Below, piece by piece: positions 7,716 through 14,596 of a stretch of DNA of 18,504 nucleotides. Position 1 is the first letter of the stretch. Every line of letters begins with the position of its first letter. The DNA lies in NCBI GenBank assembly GCA_017408205.1, contig JAFQVC010000199.1, positions 1 to 18,504 of the forward strand. The letters run 5' to 3'. Position numbers and translations under genes: made by a program. Under the pieces are notes generated by a model that had not been told where the DNA came from, ran no database searches, and was given only the letters and a program-made list of their open reading frames with translations. The stretch is from Clostridia bacterium. GTDB taxonomy: Bacteria; Bacillota; Clostridia; Monoglobales; Firm-18.

Positions 7716-8586
7716 GACAACACTTGCGGTACTTGCAGCAGGAATGGGAAGCAGATTTGGTGGCTTAAAACAAATTGAGCCCCTTGGTCCTAACGGACAA
7801 GTTATTATTGATTACTCGGTTTACGATGCAGTTGAAGCGGGCTTTAATAAAGCAGTACTTATTATTAAAAAAGAAATTGAGCACGATTTCAGAGAAGTAA
7901 TAGGTAAAAGAATTGAAAAAATGATTGATGTTGACTATGCTTTTCAGGAACTTGATAAAGTTCCCTCATGGTTTACAGTTCCTGAAGAGAGAACTAAACC
8001 CTGGGGTACAGGTCACGCTATCCTTTGTGCAAAAGACGTAATTGACACACCTTTTGCAGTAATAAACTCTGATGACTATTACGGTAAAGAAGCATACGGT
8101 TTGCTTCACGATTTCCTTGTAAAAGGAACAGATGAATTCTGTATGGCGGGATTCCAGTTGAAAAATACATTAACTGATAACGGTACTGTTTCAAGAGGTG
8201 TTTGCGAGGTTGGAGCAGACGGAAAGTTGTCAAGTATTGTTGAACGCACAAAGATTAAAGACTGCAAATACACAGAAGACGGTGAAAACTGGGTTGATTT
8301 ACCTGACGATACTTTGGTTTCAATGAACATGTGGGGATACACAACTAAAGTGTTTGATTTTCTTGAAGATGGTTTTGACAAATTCTTAAAAGAAAACGGA
8401 ACTGTTCCAAAGAGCGAATATTTCCTACCGTTGATGGTTGACGATGTTATAAAAACAGGAAAAACTTCAGTGTCTGTATTGCCTACAAACAGCAGATGGT
8501 ACGGTGTTACATACAAAGAAGATAAAGATTCTGTTGTAAAGGCATTTAAAGAATTAACTGATAAAGGAATGTATAAGGGCTTGTAA
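7702..8586 (+). CDS. Sugar-phosphate nucleotidyltransferase family protein
   Basis: 294 residues with an N-terminal nucleotidyltransferase (GT-A-like) domain. The signature [25 protein letters not shown] at the N terminus holds the nucleotide-binding GxGxR and a Lys. A later INSDDYYG gives the metal-binding Asp pair, and [11 protein letters not shown] is the substrate-side loop. Such proteins transfer NMP onto sugar-1-phosphates or related phospho-compounds. This particular family ([33 protein letters not shown]) is widespread but its substrate is not settled. It follows galE with a 14-base overlap and carries its Shine-Dalgarno (AGGAGG, 7688-7693) inside galE, so a role in making an activated sugar from the same pool is plausible. 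The open frame extends upstream to 7657, but the ATG at 7702 has the ribosome-binding site. Confidence 0.88.
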   Translation: MDTNKTTLAVLAAGMGSRFGGLKQIEPLGPNGQVIIDYSVYDAVEAGFNKAVLIIKKEIEHDFREVIGKRIEKMIDVDYAFQELDKVPSWFTVPEERTKPWGTGHAILCAKDVIDTPFAVINSDDYYGKEAYGLLHDFLVKGTDEFCMAGFQLKNTLTDNGTVSRGVCEVGADGKLSSIVERTKIKDCKYTEDGENWVDLPDDTLVSMNMWGYTTKVFDFLEDGFDKFLKENGTVPKSEYFLPLMVDDVIKTGKTSVSVLPTNSRWYGVTYKEDKDSVVKAFKELTDKGMYKGL

Positions 8587-8608
8587 ATTCAAGCCCTTTT
8601 TCTTTTTT
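8575..8608 (+). terminator. Rho-independent terminator overlapping the stop codon
   Basis: A perfect 9-bp stem AAGGGCTTG (8575-8583) pairs with 8590-8598 around a loop of TAAATT that contains the TAA stop of the nucleotidyltransferase gene. A T-rich tail runs to 8608. The tail leads directly into the Spo0A-box promoter of spoIIGA. Confidence 0.92.
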
Positions 8609-8640
8609 CGACAGTATTTTTGATTTATGTAGTTTATAAT
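8607..8640 (+). promoter_or_regulatory. Predicted Spo0A-dependent long-spacer promoter of spoIIGA-sigE
   Basis: TTCGACA at 8607-8613 is the exact reverse complement of the 0A box TGTCGAA. Its last six bases, TCGACA, differ from TTGACA at one position, and a perfect -10 TATAAT lies at 8635-8640, 21 bases away. The B. subtilis spoIIG promoter is likewise a sigma-A promoter with an over-long (22-base) spacer, activated by Spo0A~P bound over the -35. Confidence 0.7.
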
Positions 8641-8660
8641 AAATTCAGGATGTGATTTTT

Positions 8661-9401
8661 GTGACGGTATATCTTGATTTATATTTTGCAATTAATTTTG
8701 TTTTTAACTACATAATACTTTGTATAACTAAAAAAATCCTTGGTTATGACAGAAAAATATTGTGCGGAACTTTTATTGCTACTGTGTTTTCTTTTTTATA
8801 TCTGTATGCAGATTATTTTTTATTGAAAATAATATATCCGCTGATAATTGTCTTAATAACCTTCGGAATAAACAAATTTATTTATTCCGTAATTACATTT
8901 TTGCTGGTAAGTTTTGCTTTCGGCGGATGTCTTTATACAGTATTCGGACTTATAAATTACAACTATAACAAGGTGAAATTTTTATGCCTGATTATTATAT
9001 GCACTTTGTTTTGTTTCATACTGCTTAATATTTTCTGCGGGTTTTATAAAAATTTTCTGGTAAAAATAAAAGGAAAACGGGAACTCGTTATAGAATATAA
9101 TAATTCTGTCGCAAAAATTTACGGAGTTATTGACACGTGCAATTCCCTCTCTGACCCATATTTTAATTTGCCTGTAATTGTAGCTGACAAATTAAAGATT
9201 AAAGAACTTATATCTGATAACGGGAGTTTTTTTCTTGTTCCTTTTAGTTCAGTAGGAACAAAAAGCGGTCTTATGAGATGCTTTTTGCCTGACAGAGTGT
9301 TGCTTTCGGGAAAAGAGATAAACTGTGTAATAGGTATAAGTGAGACAAAACTATCTTGCGACGGTCTTATAAACCCGTCATTAATTTTACAGGAGGTATA
9401 A
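8661..9401 (+). CDS. spoIIGA: SpoIIGA, membrane aspartic protease that activates pro-sigma-E
   Basis: Sporulation protease of 246 residues (B. subtilis ~309) that would cleave the pro-sequence of sigma-E at the septum. Residues 1 to ~130 form about five membrane helices. The opening [19 protein letters not shown] matches the family start, with a conserved acidic residue at position 5. The C-terminal half is the retropepsin-like domain, with [18 protein letters not shown] at about 157-174. Catalytic Asp158 and Thr159 are present, but the usual Gly of D-T-G is Cys160 (codon TGC, 9138-9140). The start is GTG 8661, with AGGATG 7 bases upstream; a GTG at 8652 is also in frame but lies within that site. 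It ends one codon after the AGGAGG that serves sigE, so the two genes are tightly coupled. Confidence 0.9.
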   Translation: MTVYLDLYFAINFVFNYIILCITKKILGYDRKILCGTFIATVFSFLYLYADYFLLKIIYPLIIVLITFGINKFIYSVITFLLVSFAFGGCLYTVFGLINYNYNKVKFLCLIIICTLFCFILLNIFCGFYKNFLVKIKGKRELVIEYNNSVAKIYGVIDTCNSLSDPYFNLPVIVADKLKIKELISDNGSFFLVPFSSVGTKSGLMRCFLPDRVLLSGKEINCVIGISETKLSCDGLINPSLILQEV

Positions 9402-9403
9402 AA

Positions 9404-10105
9404 ATGATTTCACAGTTATTATTTGCACTTCGTAAGTTGTTCGGTTGTTGCCCTGGCGACGTACATTATATCGGCGGTTCAGATACATTGCCGCCGCCAT
9501 TATCACAAAAGGAGGAACAGGAAGTAATTAGAAATTTACATACTGATGAAAATGCCCGTTCAAAACTGATTGAACACAATTTACGTTTGGTAGTTTACAT
9601 TGCAAGAAAATTTGAAAACACGGGAATTTATATTGAGGACCTGATTTCAATAGGCACAATCGGGCTCATTAAAGCGGTCAATACTTTTAACGCAGAGAAA
9701 AACATAAAACTTGCCACATACGCGTCCCGTTGCATAGAAAACGAAATACTTATGTATCTTCGGAAAAACAATTTGTCGAGAACAGAAATTTCTATTGACG
9801 AACCGTTAAACACAGACTGGGACGGAAACGAACTTTTGCTGTCTGATATTTTAGGTACTGATAATGATGTGGTGAACAAACAACTTGACGAAGAGGTGGA
9901 CAGAGACTTATTAAAAATTGCAATGTCTAAATTAAGCGACAGAGAACTTGAAATTATGAAAATGCGTTTCGGCCTGGGAAGTACTGAGGAAAAAACACAA
10001 AAGGAAGTGGCTGATATTCTTGGTATCTCTCAATCGTACATTTCCCGACTTGAAAAAAGAATAATTGCAAGATTAAAACGAGATATATCCAAAATGATTG
10101 AATAA
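9404..10105 (+). CDS. sigE: RNA polymerase sigma-E precursor (mother cell sporulation sigma factor)
   Basis: 233 residues, near-colinear with B. subtilis pro-sigma-E. It directs early mother cell transcription after cleavage by SpoIIGA. A pro-sequence of about 19 residues ([19 protein letters not shown]) precedes VHYIGGS, the equivalent of the mature N terminus; it is shorter than the 27-residue Bacillus one. Region 2 is clear ([53 protein letters not shown]). Region 4 ends with the helix-turn-helix [20 protein letters not shown]. The start is ATG 9404, with AGGAGG at 9391-9396; the frame is open upstream only because of a TTG inside spoIIGA. In many Clostridia sigG follows directly; here it does not. 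Confidence 0.97.
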   Translation: MISQLLFALRKLFGCCPGDVHYIGGSDTLPPPLSQKEEQEVIRNLHTDENARSKLIEHNLRLVVYIARKFENTGIYIEDLISIGTIGLIKAVNTFNAEKNIKLATYASRCIENEILMYLRKNNLSRTEISIDEPLNTDWDGNELLLSDILGTDNDVVNKQLDEEVDRDLLKIAMSKLSDRELEIMKMRFGLGSTEEKTQKEVADILGISQSYISRLEKRIIARLKRDISKMIE

Positions 10106-10106
10106 C

Positions 10107-10135
10107 TTGACAAGTTTACGAACTCCCCTTATAAT
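10107..10135 (+). promoter_or_regulatory. Full-consensus sigma-A promoter for the permease gene
   Basis: TTGACA (10107-10112), 17 bases, TATAAT (10130-10135): both hexamers are perfect and the spacing ideal. The -35 begins one base after the sigE stop codon. The -10 lies in the left arm of the terminator hairpin 10121-10157, so transcripts from here start near 10142, in the loop. Confidence 0.85.
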
Positions 10136-10160
10136 TAATTTGATTATAAGGAGAGTTTTT
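10121..10160 (+). terminator. Terminator hairpin of spoIIGA-sigE, its right arm carrying the next ribosome-binding site
   Basis: The left arm 10121-10135 pairs with 10143-10157: 15 positions with one mismatch and a 7-base loop, followed by a run of Ts to 10160. The right arm contains AAGGAGAG, the Shine-Dalgarno for the ATG at 10162. Read-through RNA from sigE would therefore both be terminated and have this site paired. Confidence 0.82.
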
Positions 10161-10161
10161 T

Positions 10162-11256
10162 ATGGCTTTTATTAAGAAAAATTTTGTAATGTGCATCGCT
10201 TTTGTTCTGGCGATTATTACCTGTTTTATAATTCCGCCTGACAAAAGTTATATCGATTATTTTGATTTTAAAACACTTGCCTGTCTTTTTTGCACACTTG
10301 CCTGCGTCTGTGCACTTAAAAACATTAAGTTTTTCAGGATAGTTTCTGAAAAAATTGTGGTTTATTTTAAGACGGCAAGAAGTGCTGTAATTGCACTTGT
10401 TTATATTACTTTCATTGGCTCAATGTTGCTTGCCAACGATATGGCTTTAATTACGTTTTTACCTTTGGGGTATTATGTTTTGAAGTCAACCGATAATTTC
10501 GAGTATATGAATTTTACGTTTATAATGCAAAACATTGCGGCTAATTTAGGCGGTATGCTTACGCCGTTTGGTAATCCTCAAAACCTTTATTTATATTCGT
10601 ATTATCATATTCAAAACGGTGAATTTATTAAAATTATGTTTTTGCCATTTATAATTTCTGTTGTATTAATTACTGCCTGTTGCTTTAAAATACCCAACAA
10701 GCCATTGTTACTTGTTAAAGAGACAGATGTGAAACTAAACGTTAAAAGGGCAGTGATTTACGGAATATTATTTGTACTTTCAATACTTCTTGTTTTCAGA
10801 ATCGTGCCATATATTACTGGACTTGTAATTATTACTGCTTTAATATTTATTCTTGACAGAACTGCTTTAAAAAAGGTGGATTATCCCCTTTTACTGACAT
10901 TCGTTGCATTTTTTGTATTTGCGGGTAATATGGCAAGAATTCCTGCTGTCAATGCCTTTTTGGGAGGACTTGTGAATAAGAATACTTTGCTTTACGGTGT
11001 TTTGTCCTGTCAGGTTATGAGCAATGTACCGAGTGCTGTTTTGCTTTCTAAATTTACAACCAATTATCCTGCACTTTTAGTTGCGGTAAACATAGGAGGA
11101 GCAGGCACGCTTATTGCATCCCTAGCAAGTCTTATAACTTTTCGCGAATACATAAAAAGACAGCCCACTCACGCCTTGTCCTATTTAAAGAAATTTACTT
11201 TTTACAATGTAATGTTTTTGATTATTTTATATTTTATTATGAGTATTGTGTTATAG
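10162..11256 (+). CDS. SLC13/ArsB-like (ion transporter superfamily) permease
   Basis: Polytopic membrane protein of 364 residues with about ten hydrophobic segments from residue 8 to the C terminus. The motif MQNIAANLGGMLTPFGNPQN (about residues 127-146) and the second-half VMSNVPSAVLLSKF with NIGGAGTLIASL are the paired substrate-loop motifs of the SLC13/CitMHS/ArsB group: N-x-G-G-x-x-T-x-x-G-x-P in each inverted half. Substrates in this superfamily include di- and tricarboxylates, sulfate and arsenite; the sequence does not decide between them. There is no ArsA or ArsR neighbour to argue for arsenite. It has its own consensus promoter and a Shine-Dalgarno AGGAG inside the upstream hairpin. 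The next gene starts 9 bases downstream. Confidence 0.82.
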   Translation: MAFIKKNFVMCIAFVLAIITCFIIPPDKSYIDYFDFKTLACLFCTLACVCALKNIKFFRIVSEKIVVYFKTARSAVIALVYITFIGSMLLANDMALITFLPLGYYVLKSTDNFEYMNFTFIMQNIAANLGGMLTPFGNPQNLYLYSYYHIQNGEFIKIMFLPFIISVVLITACCFKIPNKPLLLVKETDVKLNVKRAVIYGILFVLSILLVFRIVPYITGLVIITALIFILDRTALKKVDYPLLLTFVAFFVFAGNMARIPAVNAFLGGLVNKNTLLYGVLSCQVMSNVPSAVLLSKFTTNYPALLVAVNIGGAGTLIASLASLITFREYIKRQPTHALSYLKKFTFYNVMFLIILYFIMSIVL

Positions 11257-11265
11257 GAGTAATAT

Positions 11266-12072
11266 ATGACTAAGAAAATTATTGAAAAATGGTACAAAAA
11301 ACTTGACTTTAAAAGTGAATATGATGAACAGTTCTATGAGTATCTTAATACTATAGATATTTCTCCAGACACAGCCATTGAAAATTACGATTTAAAGTGT
11401 GAAGATTTAAAGAAAAACTTCTTGGCAGTATTATATATGTGCGAAAGCGTAGAGAAATTTTACAAGGAAAAAGGTATTGGTGATGACATTTTAACTGATA
11501 CTTTAGAGGATATTGTAAGGTGGACAGATGTGTGGACTGATTTTAACGGTTATTTGTGTTTTGGTGAAATGAGCTGGATTGCACTGCATTTAAAATGCAA
11601 ACTTTATAAATTAGGCAGGTTACAGTTTGCAATGGACGATACCTGGTGGGAAGTAAAAGAACTTGGAATAAAGGAAAAAGACCCCGTCTTAGGCGTTCAT
11701 ATACCTAGAGATGGCTCCCTTGCAAGAGATAAGGTTGTTGCTTCTTTAAAACTTGCAAATGAATTTTTTCCGAAGTTTTTTCCCGAACATAAGTACAGAT
11801 ACTTTTGTTGTAAGTCGTGGCTTTTAGATGACACTTTAAAGAAAATTTTACCGCCCGACAGCGGAATTGTAACTTTTGGTGATATGTTTATAAAAATAGA
11901 ACAGGAGCCACACGACAGTATATTGAATTTCGTTTTCGGCAAAGGTGCAACAAGGGATAAAATAGACCAATATAAATGCGACAGCACTCTTACCAAAGGA
12001 ATTAGTCAATACATAAAAGAGGGAAAAGAGTTTCATTTAACAAGAGGATATATAAAAGCAGATGATTTTTAA
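11266..12072 (+). CDS. GNAT-like acyltransferase domain protein of unknown substrate
   Basis: 268 residues, soluble. The N-terminal part (about 1-125) is helical and acidic. The C-terminal part contains VLGVHIPRDGSLARDKVVASL, then FFPKFFPEHKYRYFCCKSWLLD and SGIVTFGDMF, then a C-terminal FGKGATRDKI. This pattern matches the two-domain acyltransferase-like proteins (NAT_N plus GNAT_C) found in many Firmicutes, whose substrate is not known. AGGAG at 11255-11259 lies 6 bases before the ATG and overlaps the permease stop codon, so the two genes form an operon. The last codons make the left arm of the terminator. I am fairly sure of the family but cannot assign a reaction. Confidence 0.75.
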   Translation: MTKKIIEKWYKKLDFKSEYDEQFYEYLNTIDISPDTAIENYDLKCEDLKKNFLAVLYMCESVEKFYKEKGIGDDILTDTLEDIVRWTDVWTDFNGYLCFGEMSWIALHLKCKLYKLGRLQFAMDDTWWEVKELGIKEKDPVLGVHIPRDGSLARDKVVASLKLANEFFPKFFPEHKYRYFCCKSWLLDDTLKKILPPDSGIVTFGDMFIKIEQEPHDSILNFVFGKGATRDKIDQYKCDSTLTKGISQYIKEGKEFHLTRGYIKADDF

Positions 12073-12090
12073 TCATCTGCTTTTGTTTTA
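12054..12090. terminator. Bidirectional rho-independent terminator between convergent genes
   Basis: A perfect 14-bp stem, 12054-12067 with 12071-12084, has a 3-base loop. On the + strand it is followed by TTTTGTTTTATTTTT; on the - strand the AAAA at its left edge gives a T-run. The left arm lies in the 3' end of the acyltransferase gene and the loop includes the first base of its TAA stop, so it serves that gene and the - strand epimerase-like gene. Confidence 0.92.
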
Positions 12091-12939
12091 TTTTTCTATT
12101 GTGATTGTGTGAGTTCTTGTTGTGCTGTTATTTGGTGCTAATTTTATAATACCTGTCTTTTTGGTAAAGTCATAATCGCTTGTGGTATAATCGGGAATAC
12201 CGCACCAGGGTTCAATGCACACATATTTACTGTTTTTAACAGTCCATATAAGTAATGTTTCAAAATCTTTGAAATCAACTCTTATGCATTTGTTGTCGTT
12301 TTTAAGTTTGACTGATTTTGAGTTCAGATTTAAAAATATAAGTGAATCAATATTAAATAATTCGTTTGATAGTTTTAATTCTTTTACATTTTCACCTAAA
12401 TTTACTTTTCGTTCACAAAGGAGACTTCCGTCAACATCGGCTGAAATCAGGTTTTCATTTTTTTCGAATTCCAGCGTATAATCCCAGAAACCCTCTTCGC
12501 ACATATAACCTTCGTGGGAGCCGATTGAGAAATACATATCTTTGCTGTCGTTATTGATTACTTTGTATTGGATTTCAATTGACAGTTCCTTTAGTGTATA
12601 TCTGATTCTTAAGTCAAAGTTAAAGGGATAAACTTTTAATGTTTCTTCGTTTGCACATAGTGAAAACTCTGCACTGTCGTCTGTTTTTTCAACAACTGTA
12701 AATTCGCTTAATTTTGCAAAACCGTGTTGGTTTAATGAATAGAATTTTCCGTCGTACATATATTTGTTATCTTTTAAACTGCCGCAAATAGGGAAAAGCG
12801 CAGGTGCTCTTCTGCCCCAGAATTTAGGGTCTCCGTTCCACAGATATTCTTTACCGTTTGCTTTGATACTTTGCATTTCTGCAGCCATAGTTGAAATATC
12901 AACAGTAATTTTTTCGTTTTTGATTGTAATAATTGACAT
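12088..12939 (-). CDS. Aldose 1-epimerase family protein (LacX-like)
   Basis: 283 residues of the galactose mutarotase-like beta-sandwich fold. Family landmarks in order are EYLWNGDPKFWGRRAPALFP, LNQHGFAK (a putative catalytic His), SIGSHEGY (second His; the usual family form is GxHPxF, here HE) and CIEPWCGIPD (putative catalytic Glu). These enzymes interconvert the alpha and beta anomers of hexoses in the cytosol; LacX-type members are less well characterised. Upstream on the - strand a GAGGTG Shine-Dalgarno sits about 9 bases before the ATG, and a consensus promoter lies 20 bases further. It ends at the shared terminator and is divergent from the spoVB-like gene. Nothing in the context fixes the sugar, though galE lies 5 kb away. 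Confidence 0.88.
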   Translation of the reverse strand: MSIITIKNEKITVDISTMAAEMQSIKANGKEYLWNGDPKFWGRRAPALFPICGSLKDNKYMYDGKFYSLNQHGFAKLSEFTVVEKTDDSAEFSLCANEETLKVYPFNFDLRIRYTLKELSIEIQYKVINNDSKDMYFSIGSHEGYMCEEGFWDYTLEFEKNENLISADVDGSLLCERKVNLGENVKELKLSNELFNIDSLIFLNLNSKSVKLKNDNKCIRVDFKDFETLLIWTVKNSKYVCIEPWCGIPDYTTSDYDFTKKTGIIKLAPNNSTTRTHTITIEK

Positions 12940-12958
12940 TGTTTAACACCTCGCAAAT

Positions 12959-12987
12959 ATTGTATTAGCATTAACCCCTAATGTCAA
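12959..12987 (-). promoter_or_regulatory. Near-consensus sigma-A promoter for the mutarotase-like gene
   Basis: On the - strand: TTGACA (12987-12982), 17 bases, TACAAT (12964-12959). The -35 is perfect and the -10 has one change. Transcription would start near 12952. Confidence 0.85.
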
Positions 12988-12996
12988 GCATATATT
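12968..12996 (+). promoter_or_regulatory. Possible sigma-E promoter for the spoVB-like gene
   Basis: GCATTAA (12968-12974), 14 bases, CATATATT (12989-12996). The -10 matches CATACANT at 6 of 7 positions; the -35 matches KMATATT at 4 of 7. spoVB is a sigma-E gene in B. subtilis. It overlaps the leftward sigma-A promoter, and its predicted start (about 13003) leaves only a short leader before AAGGGG at 13004-13009. Confidence 0.4.
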
Positions 12997-13017
12997 TTAA
13001 AAAAAGGGGTAATAATT

Positions 13018-14301
13018 TTGAAAAAAGTTCAGTTGTTTTTTGTGAATGTTTTTATGCTTACGGTAGTTTCATTAATTATACAGTTTATTTCAATAAATTT
13101 TAATGTTTATATTACAAACAAAATCGGTGCGGAAGGAACAGGTCTTTTTCATTTGATTCTGTCACTTTACACTATGGCAGTTACTTTTTCCACATCGGGA
13201 ATTGCACTTACCGTAACCCGTCTTGTGTCAGAACATCTTGCTGTACATAAAGGAACATCGGTTTCCTTTATTTTAAAAAGATGCTTTATATACAGTGCAT
13301 TATTTGGCTTGGTCGCTTTTGTGGTACTATTTTTAAAATGTGATTTTTTAGGTGAAAAGGTACTTGGTGATTCAAGAACTGTTATGCCGCTTAAAATACT
13401 GTCTTTTGGTTTGCCTTTTATCGCATTTTCATCAGTTTTAAGCGGATATTTTACTGCAGTAAGAAAGGTATCCAAAAGTGCTTTTTCGCAACTTTTTGCT
13501 TTGATATTAAAAATTATAGTGACGGTCATTCTTTTAAAATCCCAAAACATAAATGTTTTGTTTGTGGGCATTGTATTTGGCGAAATGTGTGAATTTTTAC
13601 TGATGTTAATGTTATATCTGGCTGAAAAAAGAAAATTGTCTGTAGTTAAGAAAGGTAAAGTTACTGAAAAAATGCTTAAAATTGCATTACCCGTTGCATT
13701 CAGTACATATTTGAGGACAGGACTTAATTCGTATAAACAGATAATAATACCTAAAGGTCTTGTAAAATCAGGGCAGTTATATAAAAAAGCACTGGCAGAT
13801 TACGGTGTAATTAATGGTATGGTATTTCCCATAATTGCTTTTCCTATGAATATTCTTTATTCCTGCGGGAATTTGCTGGTTCCTGAATTGTCAGAATGTC
13901 TTGCAAGAGGAAATACGGTACAGATTAAAAGGATAGTAAAAAAAGCACTGAAAACAACAGTTTTGTTTTCAGTGCCCGTGTTTGTCTTTTGCCTTGTATT
14001 TCACGACAGTATTGCAACATTGCTTTATCACAATGAAGAAGCAGGAAAATATCTGCTTATATTATGCCCCATAATAATTACTATGTATGTTGATGCAGTT
14101 GCCGATGGTATGTTAAAAGGGCTTAATCAGCAAATGTATTCAATGAAGTATAACATTCTTGATTCGGCATTAAGCGTTATACTTTTGTTGTTTTTGTTGC
14201 CGAAATACGGCCTTTACGGTTACATAGCGGTAATATATGCAAGTGAAATATTTAACACCACTCTAAGCGTTATGCGGCTTAAAAAAGTGGTGTTTGACTG
14301 A
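13018..14301 (+). CDS. spoVB: SpoVB-like flippase of the MOP (MurJ/Wzx) superfamily
   Basis: Polytopic membrane protein of 427 residues with roughly twelve hydrophobic segments. The N-terminal block FNVYITNKIGAEGTGLFHLILSL, then FSTSGIALTVTRLVSEHLA, is the SpoVB/polysaccharide-transport signature. PFIAFSSVLSGYFTAVRKVSKSAFSQ and GLNQQMYSMKYNILDSALSV are further family blocks. Members move lipid-linked precursors across the membrane; SpoVB is needed for spore cortex synthesis, so lipid II or a related precursor is the likely cargo in the outer forespore membrane. It is shorter than B. subtilis SpoVB (~518). It starts at TTG 13018 with AAGGGG 8 bases upstream. The C-terminal region encodes two inverted repeats, one a strong terminator on the opposite strand. 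A general MurJ/Wzx role cannot be excluded. Confidence 0.78.
   Translation: MKKVQLFFVNVFMLTVVSLIIQFISINFNVYITNKIGAEGTGLFHLILSLYTMAVTFSTSGIALTVTRLVSEHLAVHKGTSVSFILKRCFIYSALFGLVAFVVLFLKCDFLGEKVLGDSRTVMPLKILSFGLPFIAFSSVLSGYFTAVRKVSKSAFSQLFALILKIIVTVILLKSQNINVLFVGIVFGEMCEFLLMLMLYLAEKRKLSVVKKGKVTEKMLKIALPVAFSTYLRTGLNSYKQIIIPKGLVKSGQLYKKALADYGVINGMVFPIIAFPMNILYSCGNLLVPELSECLARGNTVQIKRIVKKALKTTVLFSVPVFVFCLVFHDSIATLLYHNEEAGKYLLILCPIIITMYVDAVADGMLKGLNQQMYSMKYNILDSALSVILLLFLLPKYGLYGYIAVIYASEIFNTTLSVMRLKKVVFD
13938..13975 (-). terminator. Antisense intrinsic terminator inside the spoVB-like gene
   Basis: A perfect 11-bp inverted repeat GCACTGAAAAC (13945-13955) and 13965-13975 has a 9-base loop. On the - strand it is followed by seven Ts (13944-13938), the classic terminator form; on the + strand it is not followed by a T-run. 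The only - strand gene upstream is the AbrB-type regulator, about 330 bases away. Confidence 0.7.
14254..14294 (+). repeat. Two-tier inverted repeat at the 3' end of the spoVB-like gene
   Basis: AACACCACT (14254-14262) pairs with 14286-14294, and inside it TAAGC (14264-14268) pairs with GCTTA (14277-14281). It ends 7 bases before the TGA stop. Only a weak T-rich stretch follows (TTTGACTGATTCG), so it may be a poor terminator or a 3' stabilising hairpin. Confidence 0.4.
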
Positions 14302-14305
14302 TTCG

Positions 14306-14548
14306 TTATTGTTTTGCCATTTCGTCAATGCAGTTTTTGCAAACAAGTTTACCTTTATGCATAATTACATTTTCAACCTGTCCGCAGAAAATACAGCAGG
14401 GAACGTGTTTTTTAAGGACAATCATATCACCGTTTAAATATATTTCCATAGGGTCTTTTTTGTTTAAGTCTAATGTCTTTCTGATTTCTCTTGGGATTAC
14501 TATACGTCCCAATTCATCTATTTCGCGAACAATACCGGTTGCTTTCAT
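14306..14548 (-). CDS. AbrB/SpoVT-type transcription factor with C-terminal zinc-finger-like Cys pairs
   Basis: 80 residues. The N-terminal swapped-hairpin DNA-binding domain is unmistakable: KATGIVREIDELGRIVIPRE, then IRKTLDLNKKDPMEIYLNGD. The C-terminal 30 residues hold C52-x2-C55 and C70-x2-C73, a probable zinc ribbon seen in many clostridial relatives and absent from B. subtilis AbrB. AbrB proteins are transition-state regulators that bind AT-rich promoters as dimers or tetramers. A strong Shine-Dalgarno GGGAGG and a perfect sigma-A promoter lie upstream, and that promoter overlaps the one for spmA, so it may influence spmAB directly. It is convergent with the spoVB-like gene, separated by 4 bases with no terminator between. 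Confidence 0.93.
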   Translation of the reverse strand: MKATGIVREIDELGRIVIPREIRKTLDLNKKDPMEIYLNGDMIVLKKHVPCCIFCGQVENVIMHKGKLVCKNCIDEMAKQ

Positions 14549-14567
14549 CGGAAAACCTCCCTAACAT

Positions 14568-14596
14568 TCATATTAAAAATCATTATAGCATACAAT
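14568..14596 (+). promoter_or_regulatory. Full-consensus sigma-E promoter for spmA-spmB
   Basis: TCATATT (14568-14574), 14 bases, CATACAAT (14589-14596): every position fits KMATATT-N14/15-CATACANT. The predicted start is near 14603, about 20 bases before the spmA ATG. spmA-spmB are sigma-E-controlled in B. subtilis, and sigE lies 5 kb upstream in this window. Confidence 0.82.

Noticed and set aside
9774..9780. TGTCGAG, a 0A-box-like sequence inside sigE.
   Set aside because: One base off the consensus, inside coding sequence and not near any promoter.
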